Source: CAIVAT01 sp964355945
GTDB lineage: Bacteria > Bacteroidota > Bacteroidia > Bacteroidales > FEN-979
Assembly: GCA_964355945.1 (NCBI GenBank)
Contig: CAYHGE010000022.1
Span: forward strand, 1 to 40,307
Direction of reading: 5' to 3'
Length of the DNA: 40,307 nt
In this document: piece after piece, positions 1 to 7,308 of the stretch
Numbering within the stretch: position 1 is the first letter of the stretch
Layout of the letters: the number at the start of each line of letters is the position of its first letter
The notes under the pieces: model-generated
The model's input: the letters and a program-made list of their open reading frames with translations, nothing else
What the model was told of the DNA's origin: nothing
Database searches by the model: none
Translations under genes and position numbers: made by a program

Positions 1-1197
1 GAAATAGTTCCAGGCCCAGTTGATGAAGATGATCAGTTTGTTGCGCACGCTGAGGATCAGCATCAGGTGAAGAAACATCCAGGTAAACCAGGCCAGCCGG
101 CCTTTAAAGGAGTAAAACGGAAGGTCTACAACTGCCTTGTTCCGCCCGATGGTGGCCATGGCGCCAAGATTGGTGTATTCATAAGCCGCCATGGGTTTTC
201 CAAGGATTAATGCTTTCAGATTCCTGGCCAGGTTTTTCGCCTGGTTAATGGCCACATTTGCGACCTGTGGATGTCCATTGGGGTAATTTGGTGTTTCCAT
301 GTACGCGATGTCGCCCACGGCATAAATATCACTGCAGCCCTCAGCCAGGTTGAACCGGTCAACCTTTATGCGGTTTCCGGGCATCAGCACATCCTCCTGT
401 AAACCTTCAATGAGATTGCCTGTTACACCTGCTGTCCAGATAACCTGCCTGCTTTTGATGATATCGCCATTGCTCAGCAACACCGCACCGCCGTCATAAT
501 CTTTCACAAAAACCTTTGTGACTACCTCGACTCCCATCGACTTCAGGTACCCCATGGAAGCGCTCCTGGCGAGTTCGCTCATGTTTCCAAGGGTGTTGGC
601 ACTCCCTTCCAGCAGGATGATGCGGATCCGTTTGACATCTGCCGCATTAAAATCTTTCGGGAGAATTTTCCGTTTGATCTCAGCAAATGAGCCGGCCAGT
701 TCAACCCCGGTCGGGCCTGCACCAACGATCACGATGTTGAGCAGGTATTCCTTCTCCGCTTGTGTGGCCGAGAGCAGCGCTTCGAAATTCCCCAGGATGG
801 TGTTGCGGATTTTAATGGCATCGTAAGTGGTCTTCAACCCGTAGGTGTATTTCTCCAGGTTGCTGTTTCCAAAAAAATTGGTTTTGCACCCTGTTGCAAT
901 GATCAGGAAGTCATAGGGAAAGTCACCGATCGTTGTCGAAACCGTTTTCGCTTCCGGGTGCACTTTCAACACCGTGGCCAGCCTGATTTGCGTATTCTTC
1001 CTGTTCCTGAAAAGTTTTCTCAGAGGGAACGAGATGCTGGTGGGTTCCAGCTGTGACGTAGCCACCTGGTAAAACAGCGGCTGGAACTGATGGTGGTTGA
1101 GCCGGTCGATCAGCAGGATTTCAAACAAGGCAGGATCCAGGTTCCTGACAAGCTGAACTCCGGCAAATCCGCCGCCGATGATGATGATTTTTTTCAG
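1..1197 (-). CDS. ndh: Type II NADH dehydrogenase (NDH-2), 3' end cut by window edge
   Basis: Single-subunit, non-proton-pumping NADH:quinone oxidoreductase bound to the inner face of the membrane. The minus frame is open for 399 codons to the window edge. It begins with the FAD-binding Rossmann motif IIIIGGGFAG, continues with the family stretch HHQFQPLFYQVATS, a second dinucleotide motif (IVIVGAGPTGVELAG, NADH site) and the late FAD motif IYAVGDIA. It ends in a hydrophobic, aromatic tail (LAWFTWMFLHLMLILSVRNKL) typical of the membrane-anchoring C-terminus. About 20-40 residues probably lie beyond the edge. The start is odd: between the upstream in-frame TAA and the GGGFAG motif there is no ATG, GTG or TTG. 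CTG at 1197 would give MKKIIIIGGGFAG, the usual family start, so I used it. It lies 13 bp downstream of the response regulator and is probably co-transcribed with it. Confidence 0.88.
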   Translation of the reverse strand, partial: MKKIIIIGGGFAGVQLVRNLDPALFEILLIDRLNHHQFQPLFYQVATSQLEPTSISFPLRKLFRNRKNTQIRLATVLKVHPEAKTVSTTIGDFPYDFLIIATGCKTNFFGNSNLEKYTYGLKTTYDAIKIRNTILGNFEALLSATQAEKEYLLNIVIVGAGPTGVELAGSFAEIKRKILPKDFNAADVKRIRIILLEGSANTLGNMSELARSASMGYLKSMGVEVVTKVFVKDYDGGAVLLSNGDIIKSRQVIWTAGVTGNLIEGLQEDVLMPGNRIKVDRFNLAEGCSDIYAVGDIAYMETPNYPNGHPQVANVAINQAKNLARNLKALILGKPMAAYEYTNLGAMATIGRNKAVVDLPFYSFKGRLAWFTWMFLHLMLILSVRNKLIIFINWAWNYF

Positions 1198-1210
1198 GGT
1201 GGAGGGGGTT

Positions 1211-2362
1211 TTAGATTGCGAAACGTTTTACGTCGGCCGGGGTGATGGCACCATCGCAGAGGATTGCCAGTCGCTCCACCACATTTTTCAGTTCGCGGAT
1301 GTTGCCCGTCCAGCGGATCTCCTTTAACACATCCATGGCTTCAGGTGAAATTTCCATGATTGGCTTGCCCATGCCCGTGCAAAAATCTGCAATAAACTGA
1401 TTCACCAGCAATGGGATGTCATCGGATCTTTTAAAAAGTGGCGGCACTTCAATGACGATCACGCTCAGCCGGTGATAGAGGTCTTCACGGAATCTCTTAT
1501 GTGCGATTTCTTCACGGATGATTTTATTGGTGGCCGCAATCACCCTGACATCTACCGGTATCTCCTTTTCACCACCAACACGGGTTATCTTGTTCTCCTG
1601 CAGCGCCCTGAGCACTTTTGATTGTGCTGAGAGGCTCATATCGCCGATTTCATCGAGAAAGAGCGTGCCTCCGCTTGCCTGCTCAAAATCACCCTTATGC
1701 TGCTTGATGGCGGATGTGAACGACCCCTTTTCATGTCCGAACAACTGGCTTTCAATTAACTCATCCGGGATGGCCGCGCAGTTTACTTCGATAAACGGCC
1801 CGTTGTTCCTGTTGCTCAATGCATGCAGATGCCTGGCAACCAGCTCTTTTCCCGTTCCGTTCTCTCCGGTTATTAAAACCCGTGCATCGGTGGGGGCGAC
1901 TTTAGAAATCATCGACCGGATCTGCATCATGGGTTCGCTCAATCCGATCATCTCGTAATTGGCTCCGATCCTGCGTTTTAGCAAACGTGTTTCATCAACG
2001 AGACGGTTACGGTCAAGCGCATTGCGCAAAGCCACCAGGAGGCGGTTCAGGTCGATGGGCTTGGAGATGTAATCGTAAGCGCCTTTTTTCAGGGCCTCCA
2101 CCGCAGTCTCGATCGTGCCATGACCGGAGATCATGATCACAGGGGCATCGGAAATTTCAAGTATTTTAGAAAGCACCTCAATGCCATCCATTTTAGGCAT
2201 TTTGATGTCGCACAGGATGGTGTCATACTTTTTATCCCTGATCATCTGCAGACCGGCTTCTCCATCCGGTGCTTCATCAACCAGGTATTTTTCATACTCC
2301 AGGATCTCCCTCAGGGTGTTCCTTATGCTCTTTTCGTCGTCAATAACCAGGATTCCGGACAT
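1211..2362 (-). CDS. Sigma-54-type (NtrC family) response regulator without DNA-binding domain
   Basis: Response regulator with an N-terminal receiver domain (about residues 1-120: acidic pocket DDE at 8-10, phospho-acceptor Asp in LCDIKMPKMDG, conserved Lys in YISKPID) and a sigma-54-activator AAA+ domain (about 140-380: Walker A GENGTGKE, Walker B GGTLFLDEIGD, arginine-finger segment FREDLYHRL). The sigma-54 contact loop is GSFTSA instead of canonical GAFTGA; the central Thr is kept. At 383 residues the protein ends right after the AAA+ lid (RELKNVVERL...), so the usual C-terminal Fis-type helix-turn-helix is absent. Such short regulators occur in Bacteroidota and would act from solution or through a partner. 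No histidine kinase is adjacent. The ATG at 2362 fits the receiver start MSGILVIDDE. Confidence 0.9.
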   Translation of the reverse strand: MSGILVIDDEKSIRNTLREILEYEKYLVDEAPDGEAGLQMIRDKKYDTILCDIKMPKMDGIEVLSKILEISDAPVIMISGHGTIETAVEALKKGAYDYISKPIDLNRLLVALRNALDRNRLVDETRLLKRRIGANYEMIGLSEPMMQIRSMISKVAPTDARVLITGENGTGKELVARHLHALSNRNNGPFIEVNCAAIPDELIESQLFGHEKGSFTSAIKQHKGDFEQASGGTLFLDEIGDMSLSAQSKVLRALQENKITRVGGEKEIPVDVRVIAATNKIIREEIAHKRFREDLYHRLSVIVIEVPPLFKRSDDIPLLVNQFIADFCTGMGKPIMEISPEAMDVLKEIRWTGNIRELKNVVERLAILCDGAITPADVKRFAI

Positions 2363-2407
2363 GGAATGTATATTTTTTTATTGAGCTCTTGTACCAGATT
2401 CTATATG

Positions 2408-2415
2408 CAAAATTA
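2408..2415 (-). promoter_or_regulatory. Candidate Bacteroidota -7 box (TAATTTTG) for the response regulator
   Basis: Read on the minus strand this is TAATTTTG, matching the Bacteroidota -7 consensus TAnnTTTG, 46 bp upstream of the regulator ATG. No clear TTTG -33 element is seen at the expected 19-21 bp spacing, so the call rests on the -7 box alone. Confidence 0.4.
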
Positions 2416-2542
2416 GTGCTGTTCCGTATATTAAAGGTATTATCAGAATGTAGTTACCTTAGACTTTCTAGTTGATTTGATATTTTGCAAGTAGTTCTTT
2501 CAATGATATTTAATATGGATAATTCTCAAATAATGACACATT

Positions 2543-2646
2543 CTGTTTCCCTCTGTGGTTCTCCGTGTCTTCTCAGTGAATCTTCTGTGTAATTTTCTTT
2601 CATAGAAGAACCACAGAGAAACCGCACTGAGAGCCACAGAGAGAAC
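2543..2646. repeat. Long imperfect inverted repeat of the CTCTGTGG type, copy 1
   Basis: The left arm (2543-2580, containing CTCTGTGGTTCTCCGTG) and the right arm (about 2606-2646, containing CCACAGAGAAACCGC and GAGCCACAGAGAG) are largely reverse-complementary and could fold into a hairpin with arms of about 40 nt. A second element of the same design and wording lies at 40173-40275, so this is a dispersed repeat family rather than a gene-specific terminator. The rest of the gap between the regulator and the antitoxin (2363-2998) holds no gene that I can support apart from the broken FG-GAP copy at 2803-2972. Confidence 0.7.
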
Positions 2647-2802
2647 TTTTATGCATTATTCGCCTTAAAAACCAACATTAAGTTTGCTGAACTCACGGCC
2701 AATTCAAATCAAAAAATATCAGAACGACTATATTGTTTTATGTATCAATGATTTGTAGTAGAATATAAAAAGTTAACGCATCAGCAGTAATTCAAGATGC
2801 AA

Positions 2803-2972
2803 AATCAAATGTGAAAAACCAAAAGTAGCAAAAGTTTGGATAACTTTGTAAAATGAGGCCAGGCAAGAAAATATTGCTAAGTGCGAAGTGCAAAGTACAA
2901 AGTGAAAAGTGCAAGGCATACGGGGTCCACCCTTTTGGCTGTTGATCTGAATGGAGAGGGGTTAACGTGTAG
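2803..2972 (+). pseudogene. Broken duplicate of the FG-GAP gene (promoter, start codon and an internal segment)
   Basis: Bases 2803-2866 repeat, with few mismatches, the upstream region and first codons of the intact FG-GAP gene (3411-3474). They include the TAACTTTG box and ATGAGGCCA (ATG at 2853 versus 3461). After about 30 bp the copy jumps to a segment matching 4179-4245 of the intact gene: 7-bp units of the GCAAAGT type, then GCAAGGCATAC and GGCTGTTGATCT.AATGG. Relative to the intact gene about 690 bp are deleted, and one base is missing near 2955, which shifts the frame. No open frame of useful length remains. The simplest reading is a tandem duplication of the FG-GAP gene followed by decay of the upstream copy, with the antitoxin-like gene now in between. 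Confidence 0.75.
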
Positions 2973-2998
2973 CCGCTGACCGAGTTTAAGCTTTCATT

Positions 2999-3262
2999 TT
3001 AAATGGTGTTGTCTTGTGTCAAAAAGTGAAAATAGTTTTCATATTTTCTTCTTATCTGATCGTGGGACTGGACTTTCCCTTGTTGCAGATCATCAAGCCC
3101 CCGATTAATTGAAGCCATTTCTTCTTGAGTAATACTATTCCACCAATCTGACTTGGTAACATTGGGTACAGTAACGATGTTCTTTATAAGATCTATCAGG
3201 TCATTGTCTTGAATCTCACAGATTCTTTGAATGATATCCAATTTCTCGGCTGAAAGGTTCAT
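2999..3262 (-). CDS. Orphan antitoxin-like small protein
   Basis: Predicted 87-residue acidic protein starting MNLSAEKLDIIQRI and containing a KSDWWNSITQEEMASINRG segment followed by a charged tail ending RRKYENYFHF. This layout (short helical N-terminus, W-N/D-x-L/I-S/T-x-E-E-x-x-x-I-x-x-G core, then a basic K/R-K-Y motif) resembles the small Bacteroidota antitoxin-like proteins usually encoded beside RelE/ParE toxins. I recognise the layout only, not a precise family. The frame is open further upstream, but ATG at 3262 fits the family start and lies 17 bp downstream of a TAnnTTTG box. No toxin gene is visible on either side: downstream lies the FG-GAP remnant. It may be a solitary antitoxin, a degraded module, or something unrelated. 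Confidence 0.6.
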   Translation of the reverse strand: MNLSAEKLDIIQRICEIQDNDLIDLIKNIVTVPNVTKSDWWNSITQEEMASINRGLDDLQQGKVQSHDQIRRKYENYFHFLTQDNTI

Positions 3263-3279
3263 TTGTTTATTTCTTTTTA

Positions 3280-3287
3280 CAAAGGTA
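3280..3287 (-). promoter_or_regulatory. Candidate -7 box (TACCTTTG) for the antitoxin-like gene
   Basis: The minus strand reads TACCTTTG, a full match to TAnnTTTG, 17 bp before the ATG at 3262. This placement supports the shorter 87-residue start over the longer 117-codon frame, whose first codons would lie upstream of the promoter. No clear -33 TTTG is seen. Confidence 0.5.
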
Positions 3288-3448
3288 CAAACTTTATCAC
3301 TTTTTAGTTCCGGTGTTAATCGGTTTGAAGCTAACATCCATATCGCCCTCATTTACAATTCCATTAACCATTAAATTCAATTTTAATGTTATGGCAACAC
3401 CCCACCACTAAATCAAAAGTGAAAAATCAAAAGTAGCAAAAGTTTGGA

Positions 3449-3456
3449 TAACTTTG
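3449..3456 (+). promoter_or_regulatory. Candidate -7 box (TAACTTTG) directly before the FG-GAP gene
   Basis: TAACTTTG matches TAnnTTTG and ends 4 bp before the ATG at 3461. Transcription would start at or within a few bases of the start codon, implying a leaderless or nearly leaderless mRNA. The same box-to-ATG arrangement is preserved in the broken duplicate (box 2841-2848, ATG 2853). Confidence 0.5.
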
Positions 3457-3460
3457 TAGA

Positions 3461-5710
3461 ATGAGGCCAAACAAGGAGACAGCCAGCTATATCCTATACT
3501 GTTTATTTTTTGCTGCTTTTTATTTAAGCAGCTCATTTGCAAGCTACTCTCAGGCTCCCGCATCACCATATCCTTTGAAATTCCCATGGGCCGGCGGACT
3601 AAACTCCTGCCAGTTTTGTGCCATCGACCTGAACCTCGACGGAACCGATGATCTTTTGATCTTTGACCGGCACGGAAACAGGAAACTGACTTTTATAAAC
3701 AATGGAACCCCGGGCAGCATTGATTACACCCATGCTACTGAGTATTCCCAGCTGCTTCCTGACTTTCATGACTGGGTAATCACAGCCGACTTCAACTGTG
3801 ACGGGAAAACGGATATTTTCACCTATGGAACGGGGGGTGTTCGCGTATTTCAAAACATTTCTGACAACACCCTGAAATTCAAACTTGTAACTGATCTGCT
3901 GGAATCGTTTTATTACACCGGTAAAGTCGGAATCCTTGTGACCAGTGTTGACTATCCTGCCTTTGCCGATATTGACAGCGACGGAGACCTTGACCTGCTC
4001 ACTTTTTTCGGACTTGGTTCCTATGTTGAATATCATCAAAACCTGTCGATGGAGAAGTACGGACGATGCGACAGTCTTGATTTTAAACTTGCTGATCCCT
4101 GCTGGGGGAAATTTAAAGAGAGTGAGGGGGGGAACAGGATTGAGTTAAATGCAAATTGCAAAGTGCAAAATGCAAATAGCGAAGTGCAAAGTGCAAGGCA
4201 TACTGGTTCAACGTTGCTGGCTGTTGATCTCAATGGTGACGGGGTTAAAGATCTCATTCTCGGGGATGTTGATTACCCGGGACTGGTGGCGCTGTACAAT
4301 GGTGGCACCCGCGATTCGGCCATCATGGTTGCACAGGACACCATATTCCCGGCAGCGACAAAAGCAGTGCATCTGTTTTCCTTTCCTGCCGTTTCGAACA
4401 TCGACATTGACAATGACGGACTAAAAGATCTCCTCGTTTCTCCGTTCGATCCATCCCTGCACACCTCCGACAATTATAATTGCGTCTGGTATTATAAAAA
4501 TACCGGAACCAACACTTTGCCGCATTTTGAAATTCAGTCGGAGCAATTGTTTCGCAACCAGATGATGGACTTCGGATCGGCCTCGCATCCTGTGCTTTAT
4601 GACATAAACGGCGACGGTTTGCAGGACTTGTTCGTGGGAAACGACGGCAAGTACGACTCCTCCGCATACAGCAAAGGGTTGCTCCAATCATTTTACACCT
4701 CCTCTGTTGCGTTTTTCATGAATACGGGCACCGTGACAGCCCCGGTTTTTAACCTGATAACGAATGATCTGGCCGGGATATCCCTCCTTGGAATACGTGG
4801 AGCCTACCCTGCCTTTGGCGACCAGGATGGTGATGGCAAACCGGACATGATCGTTGGAAACAGCGACGGGACATTGATCCTTTTTAAAAATTCCGGGAAT
4901 GGGTCAGGCAGCCCGGAGTTTGAACAGCCGGTCAGAAACTGGCAGGGAATAGATGTTGGTGAATTCAGTACCCCTCAGTTGTTTGATCTTGACAAGGATG
5001 GCGTCGCTGATCTTGTCATCGGCGAAAAAAGCGGGAACCTCAACTGGTTCAGGAACAATGGCACAGCAGAAAATCCGGTGTTTGAATTGGTCACAGACAG
5101 CCTGGGCAAGGTGAATGTGACAAATTACATGGTTTCCTACGATGGTTTCAGCACTCCCTGTTTTTCAAGGATGGGCGATGGCACGACCTTTCTGATCGTT
5201 GGTTCAGAGGAAGGCCGTCTCCACTACTTCTCCGGAATCGACAACAACCTCAACGGAAAATTCACGGAGCCGGGAGGGCTATATGAATGGCTTTCTGTCA
5301 CTCCACCTGACTCCCTTTTTGGCTGGCAAACTTCCCCGGCAATAGGACATACTACTGATCCCGTGGCATTTGATCTTATCACCGGAAATTTTTCGGGAGG
5401 GTTATCCTACATTTCTAAACGTTCCCCTGCCGGGATTGTCATGCCGGGTACACCGGAGATAAAAACAATGCAATCTGGCATCCTGAAGGTTAGTCCAAAT
5501 CCGGCCAGGCACACAGTGAACATTACCTGTTCGGGGTCATGGCCAGACAATTCCGCATCCAAAATCTTTATCCTGAACCTCTATGGCCAAAAAGTTGGCG
5601 AATTCCCATTCCATAACAATATTACCATATCAATTTCAGAGCTGCCTGCCGGAATTTACTTTATCCGGGCCGGGCAAGTCAAGGCTAAATTGATTATCAT
5701 TCATAACTGA
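3461..5710 (+). CDS. Secreted FG-GAP/VCBS-repeat protein with T9SS sorting domain
   Basis: A 749-residue exported protein. The N-terminus is a signal peptide (MRPNKE, then a hydrophobic stretch ending in SFASYSQA). The body carries at least eight calcium-binding FG-GAP/VCBS-type loops of the form D-x-[DN]-x-D-G-x-x-D-[LIM], for example DLNLDGTDDL, DFNCDGKTDI, DIDSDGDLDL, DLNGDGVKDL, DIDNDGLKDL, DINGDGLQDL, DQDGDGKPDM and DLDKDGVADL. This is consistent with a beta-propeller. The last 75 residues (LKVSPNPA...YGQKV...LPAGIYFIR) form a type A T9SS C-terminal sorting domain, so the protein probably crosses the outer membrane by T9SS and is anchored or released. Residues 231-247 (NCKVQNANSEVQSAR) are encoded by a 7-bp tandem repeat and look like a non-native insertion between loops. 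The ligand is unknown. Confidence 0.88.
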   Translation: MRPNKETASYILYCLFFAAFYLSSSFASYSQAPASPYPLKFPWAGGLNSCQFCAIDLNLDGTDDLLIFDRHGNRKLTFINNGTPGSIDYTHATEYSQLLPDFHDWVITADFNCDGKTDIFTYGTGGVRVFQNISDNTLKFKLVTDLLESFYYTGKVGILVTSVDYPAFADIDSDGDLDLLTFFGLGSYVEYHQNLSMEKYGRCDSLDFKLADPCWGKFKESEGGNRIELNANCKVQNANSEVQSARHTGSTLLAVDLNGDGVKDLILGDVDYPGLVALYNGGTRDSAIMVAQDTIFPAATKAVHLFSFPAVSNIDIDNDGLKDLLVSPFDPSLHTSDNYNCVWYYKNTGTNTLPHFEIQSEQLFRNQMMDFGSASHPVLYDINGDGLQDLFVGNDGKYDSSAYSKGLLQSFYTSSVAFFMNTGTVTAPVFNLITNDLAGISLLGIRGAYPAFGDQDGDGKPDMIVGNSDGTLILFKNSGNGSGSPEFEQPVRNWQGIDVGEFSTPQLFDLDKDGVADLVIGEKSGNLNWFRNNGTAENPVFELVTDSLGKVNVTNYMVSYDGFSTPCFSRMGDGTTFLIVGSEEGRLHYFSGIDNNLNGKFTEPGGLYEWLSVTPPDSLFGWQTSPAIGHTTDPVAFDLITGNFSGGLSYISKRSPAGIVMPGTPEIKTMQSGILKVSPNPARHTVNITCSGSWPDNSASKIFILNLYGQKVGEFPFHNNITISISELPAGIYFIRAGQVKAKLIIIHN
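4151..4199 (+). repeat. Seven 7-bp tandem units (GCAAAGT type) inside the FG-GAP gene
   Basis: Consecutive heptamers GCAAATT, GCAAAGT, GCAAAAT, GCAAATA, GCGAAGT, GCAAAGT, GCAAGGC lie in the coding frame at about residues 231-247. Each unit is 7 bp, so gain or loss of one unit would shift the reading frame of the remaining ~500 codons. The related units at 2883-2917 in the broken duplicate (five units) show that copy number has changed between the two loci. Confidence 0.8.
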
Positions 5711-5744
5711 TTCCTCCTCACCCCTATTTTCAAAAAATATTTCT

Positions 5745-5773
5745 CGCAGATTAATGCGCAGATTTTCGCAGAG
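5745..5773. repeat. Short CGCAGATTAATGCGCAGA-type repeat
   Basis: Three near-copies of CGCAGA(TT) in a 29-bp stretch between the FG-GAP gene and the dcw operon. Similar degenerate CGCAGATT runs are common intergenic clutter in Bacteroidota genomes. I see no coding potential here and no other copy in this window. Confidence 0.4.
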
Positions 5774-5873
5774 ATCCTGTTGAATTCCATTGTGATTTTA
5801 GGCTTTTGAGACTCCTGAAATAATATTTCAAAGGGTGTTTATACTATGGCCTTTGAAAAAAAGTTATTAACAG

Positions 5874-5898
5874 TGGAGTGTTGTGGAGTAAAGTGGAG
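5874..5898 (+). promoter_or_regulatory. MraZ-binding box candidate: three TGGAG repeats with 10-bp period
   Basis: TGGAG occurs at 5874, 5884 and 5894, each followed by 5 bp, giving TGGAG-N5-TGGAG-N5-TGGAG. Known MraZ operators upstream of mraZ are direct repeats of a TGGG-like pentamer separated by 5 bp, matching the stacked contacts of the MraZ ring. The site lies 39 bp upstream of the chosen mraZ start, at the head of the dcw operon, so autoregulation by MraZ is likely. No clear TAnnTTTG promoter is seen here. Confidence 0.7.
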
Positions 5899-5936
5899 CA
5901 TTTTTGCTATATATTTACACTCTGAAATATATACAG

Positions 5937-6419
5937 GTGCCAACAACAAATTTAATCGGTGAATACGAATGTCGGCTTGATGATAAAAGCCGCATCATTC
6001 TTCCTTCCGCGCTGAAAAAACAGATCAGCCCGGAGGCCCGCGATAAATTTGTCATCAACCGTGGTTTTGAAGGCTGCTTGGTCCTTTACCCACAGAATGT
6101 CTGGGATGAAACCACAGCCAAAATGAACAGTCTGAACCTGTTCGTCAAAGATAACCGCCAGTTTGTGAGGGCTTTCAACAACGGGGCAACACCACTTTCG
6201 CTCGACAGTCAGAACAGGCTGCTGCTGCCAAAATCCCTGCTTGATTTTGCAGCGATTGACAGAGAAATCATCCTGTTCGCCTATTCCGACCGCATTGAGG
6301 TCTGGAACAAGAAAACATACCTGGAGCTAGTATCAAACGAGCCTGTGGATTTTGCGCAACTGGCCGAAAAAGTAATGGGGAACCCGGTAAAAGGTAACAA
6401 CGGCGATGGTGTATCATAA
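5937..6419 (+). CDS. mraZ: Transcriptional regulator MraZ
   Basis: First gene of the dcw operon: a SpoVT/AbrB-like DNA-binding protein that assembles into rings and controls its own operon. The two family half-motifs are present: IGEYECRLDDKSRIILPSALK near the N-terminus and LDSQNRLLLPKSLLDFA in the second half (about 160 residues in total, normal for Bacteroidota). There is no ATG before the IGEYE motif. I chose GTG at 5937, giving M-PTTNLIGEYE, over a TTG at 5904 that would add 11 unusual residues. It overlaps rsmH by 14 bp, so the two are translationally coupled. Confidence 0.92.
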   Translation: MPTTNLIGEYECRLDDKSRIILPSALKKQISPEARDKFVINRGFEGCLVLYPQNVWDETTAKMNSLNLFVKDNRQFVRAFNNGATPLSLDSQNRLLLPKSLLDFAAIDREIILFAYSDRIEVWNKKTYLELVSNEPVDFAQLAEKVMGNPVKGNNGDGVS

Positions 6420-7308
6420 GAGTGTACTGCTTGACGAAAGCATCGCCGCACTGGATATCAGGCCCGGCGGAGTATATGTAGATGCCACCTACGGGGGTGG
6501 AGGTCATGCCAGCGCCATACTCGGGAAAATGGAGGGTGGACGACTGATAGCCTTTGATCAGGATGAGGAGGCGATCATGAATCGTATTGATGACCCCCGG
6601 CTTGTCATGGTCAACAACAATTTCCGCTTCCTCCGTAATTTTTTGAAGTTGCACCATGCATCTGCAGTTGACGGGATCCTTGCCGACCTGGGAATCTCCT
6701 CCCATCAGATAGATCAGCCGGAGCGCGGGTTTTCAACAAGGTTCGACGGCATGCTCGACATGCGCATGGACCAGAAAAAAAAGCAGACAGCCAAAGAGAT
6801 CGTAAACCACTATTCGGAAGCGAATCTCAGCAACCTCTTCCATGTTTATGGAGAAATCAGGAATGCACGAAAGCTGGCATCACGGATTGTGGAAGCGCGA
6901 AAGATCAAACCGGTTGAAACAACCAGTGCACTGAAAGAAATAGCGAATACCTGCGCCGAGCGTGGTAAAGAGTTTAAATACCAGGCACAGATATTCCAGG
7001 CGTTGCGCATCGAGGTAAACCAGGAGATGGAATCTCTGCGTGAATTCCTGAAACAAGCCACCCAGGCGCTGAAGCCGGGCGGCAGACTGGTGGTGATTGC
7101 CTATCACTCCCTGGAGGATAAACTGGTAAAAAACTATTTCCGCGCAGGAAATTTCGAGGGGACCATTGAAAAGGATTTTTTTGGCAACATCCTCTCCCCT
7201 TTGACCGTGATCACCCGCAAGGCGATCGTGCCGTCAGATAAAGAAATTGAAGAAAACAGCCGCTCCCGCAGTGCGAAATTGCGGGTGGCTGAAAAAAATC
7301 AAATGTGA
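6406..7308 (+). CDS. rsmH: 16S rRNA (cytosine(1402)-N4)-methyltransferase RsmH
   Basis: Methylates N4 of C1402 in the decoding centre of 16S rRNA using S-adenosylmethionine. Full length at 300 residues. The N-terminal MVYHKSVLLDESI and the SAM-binding DATYGGGGHA are typical, as are ILADLGISSHQID, ERGFSTRFDGMLDMRMD and the C-terminal VIAYHSLEDKLVKNYF. The ATG lies inside mraZ (14-bp overlap), and the stop overlaps the next gene's GTG, the tight packing usual in this operon. Confidence 0.96.
   Translation: MVYHKSVLLDESIAALDIRPGGVYVDATYGGGGHASAILGKMEGGRLIAFDQDEEAIMNRIDDPRLVMVNNNFRFLRNFLKLHHASAVDGILADLGISSHQIDQPERGFSTRFDGMLDMRMDQKKKQTAKEIVNHYSEANLSNLFHVYGEIRNARKLASRIVEARKIKPVETTSALKEIANTCAERGKEFKYQAQIFQALRIEVNQEMESLREFLKQATQALKPGGRLVVIAYHSLEDKLVKNYFRAGNFEGTIEKDFFGNILSPLTVITRKAIVPSDKEIEENSRSRSAKLRVAEKNQM

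Noticed and set aside
518..1056. Plus-strand open frames opposite the NDH-2 gene
   Set aside because: Shadows of the strongly supported minus-strand NDH-2 frame.
5904..5936. TTG start for mraZ giving 11 extra residues
   Set aside because: The extra residues do not resemble the family start; GTG at 5937 fits better.
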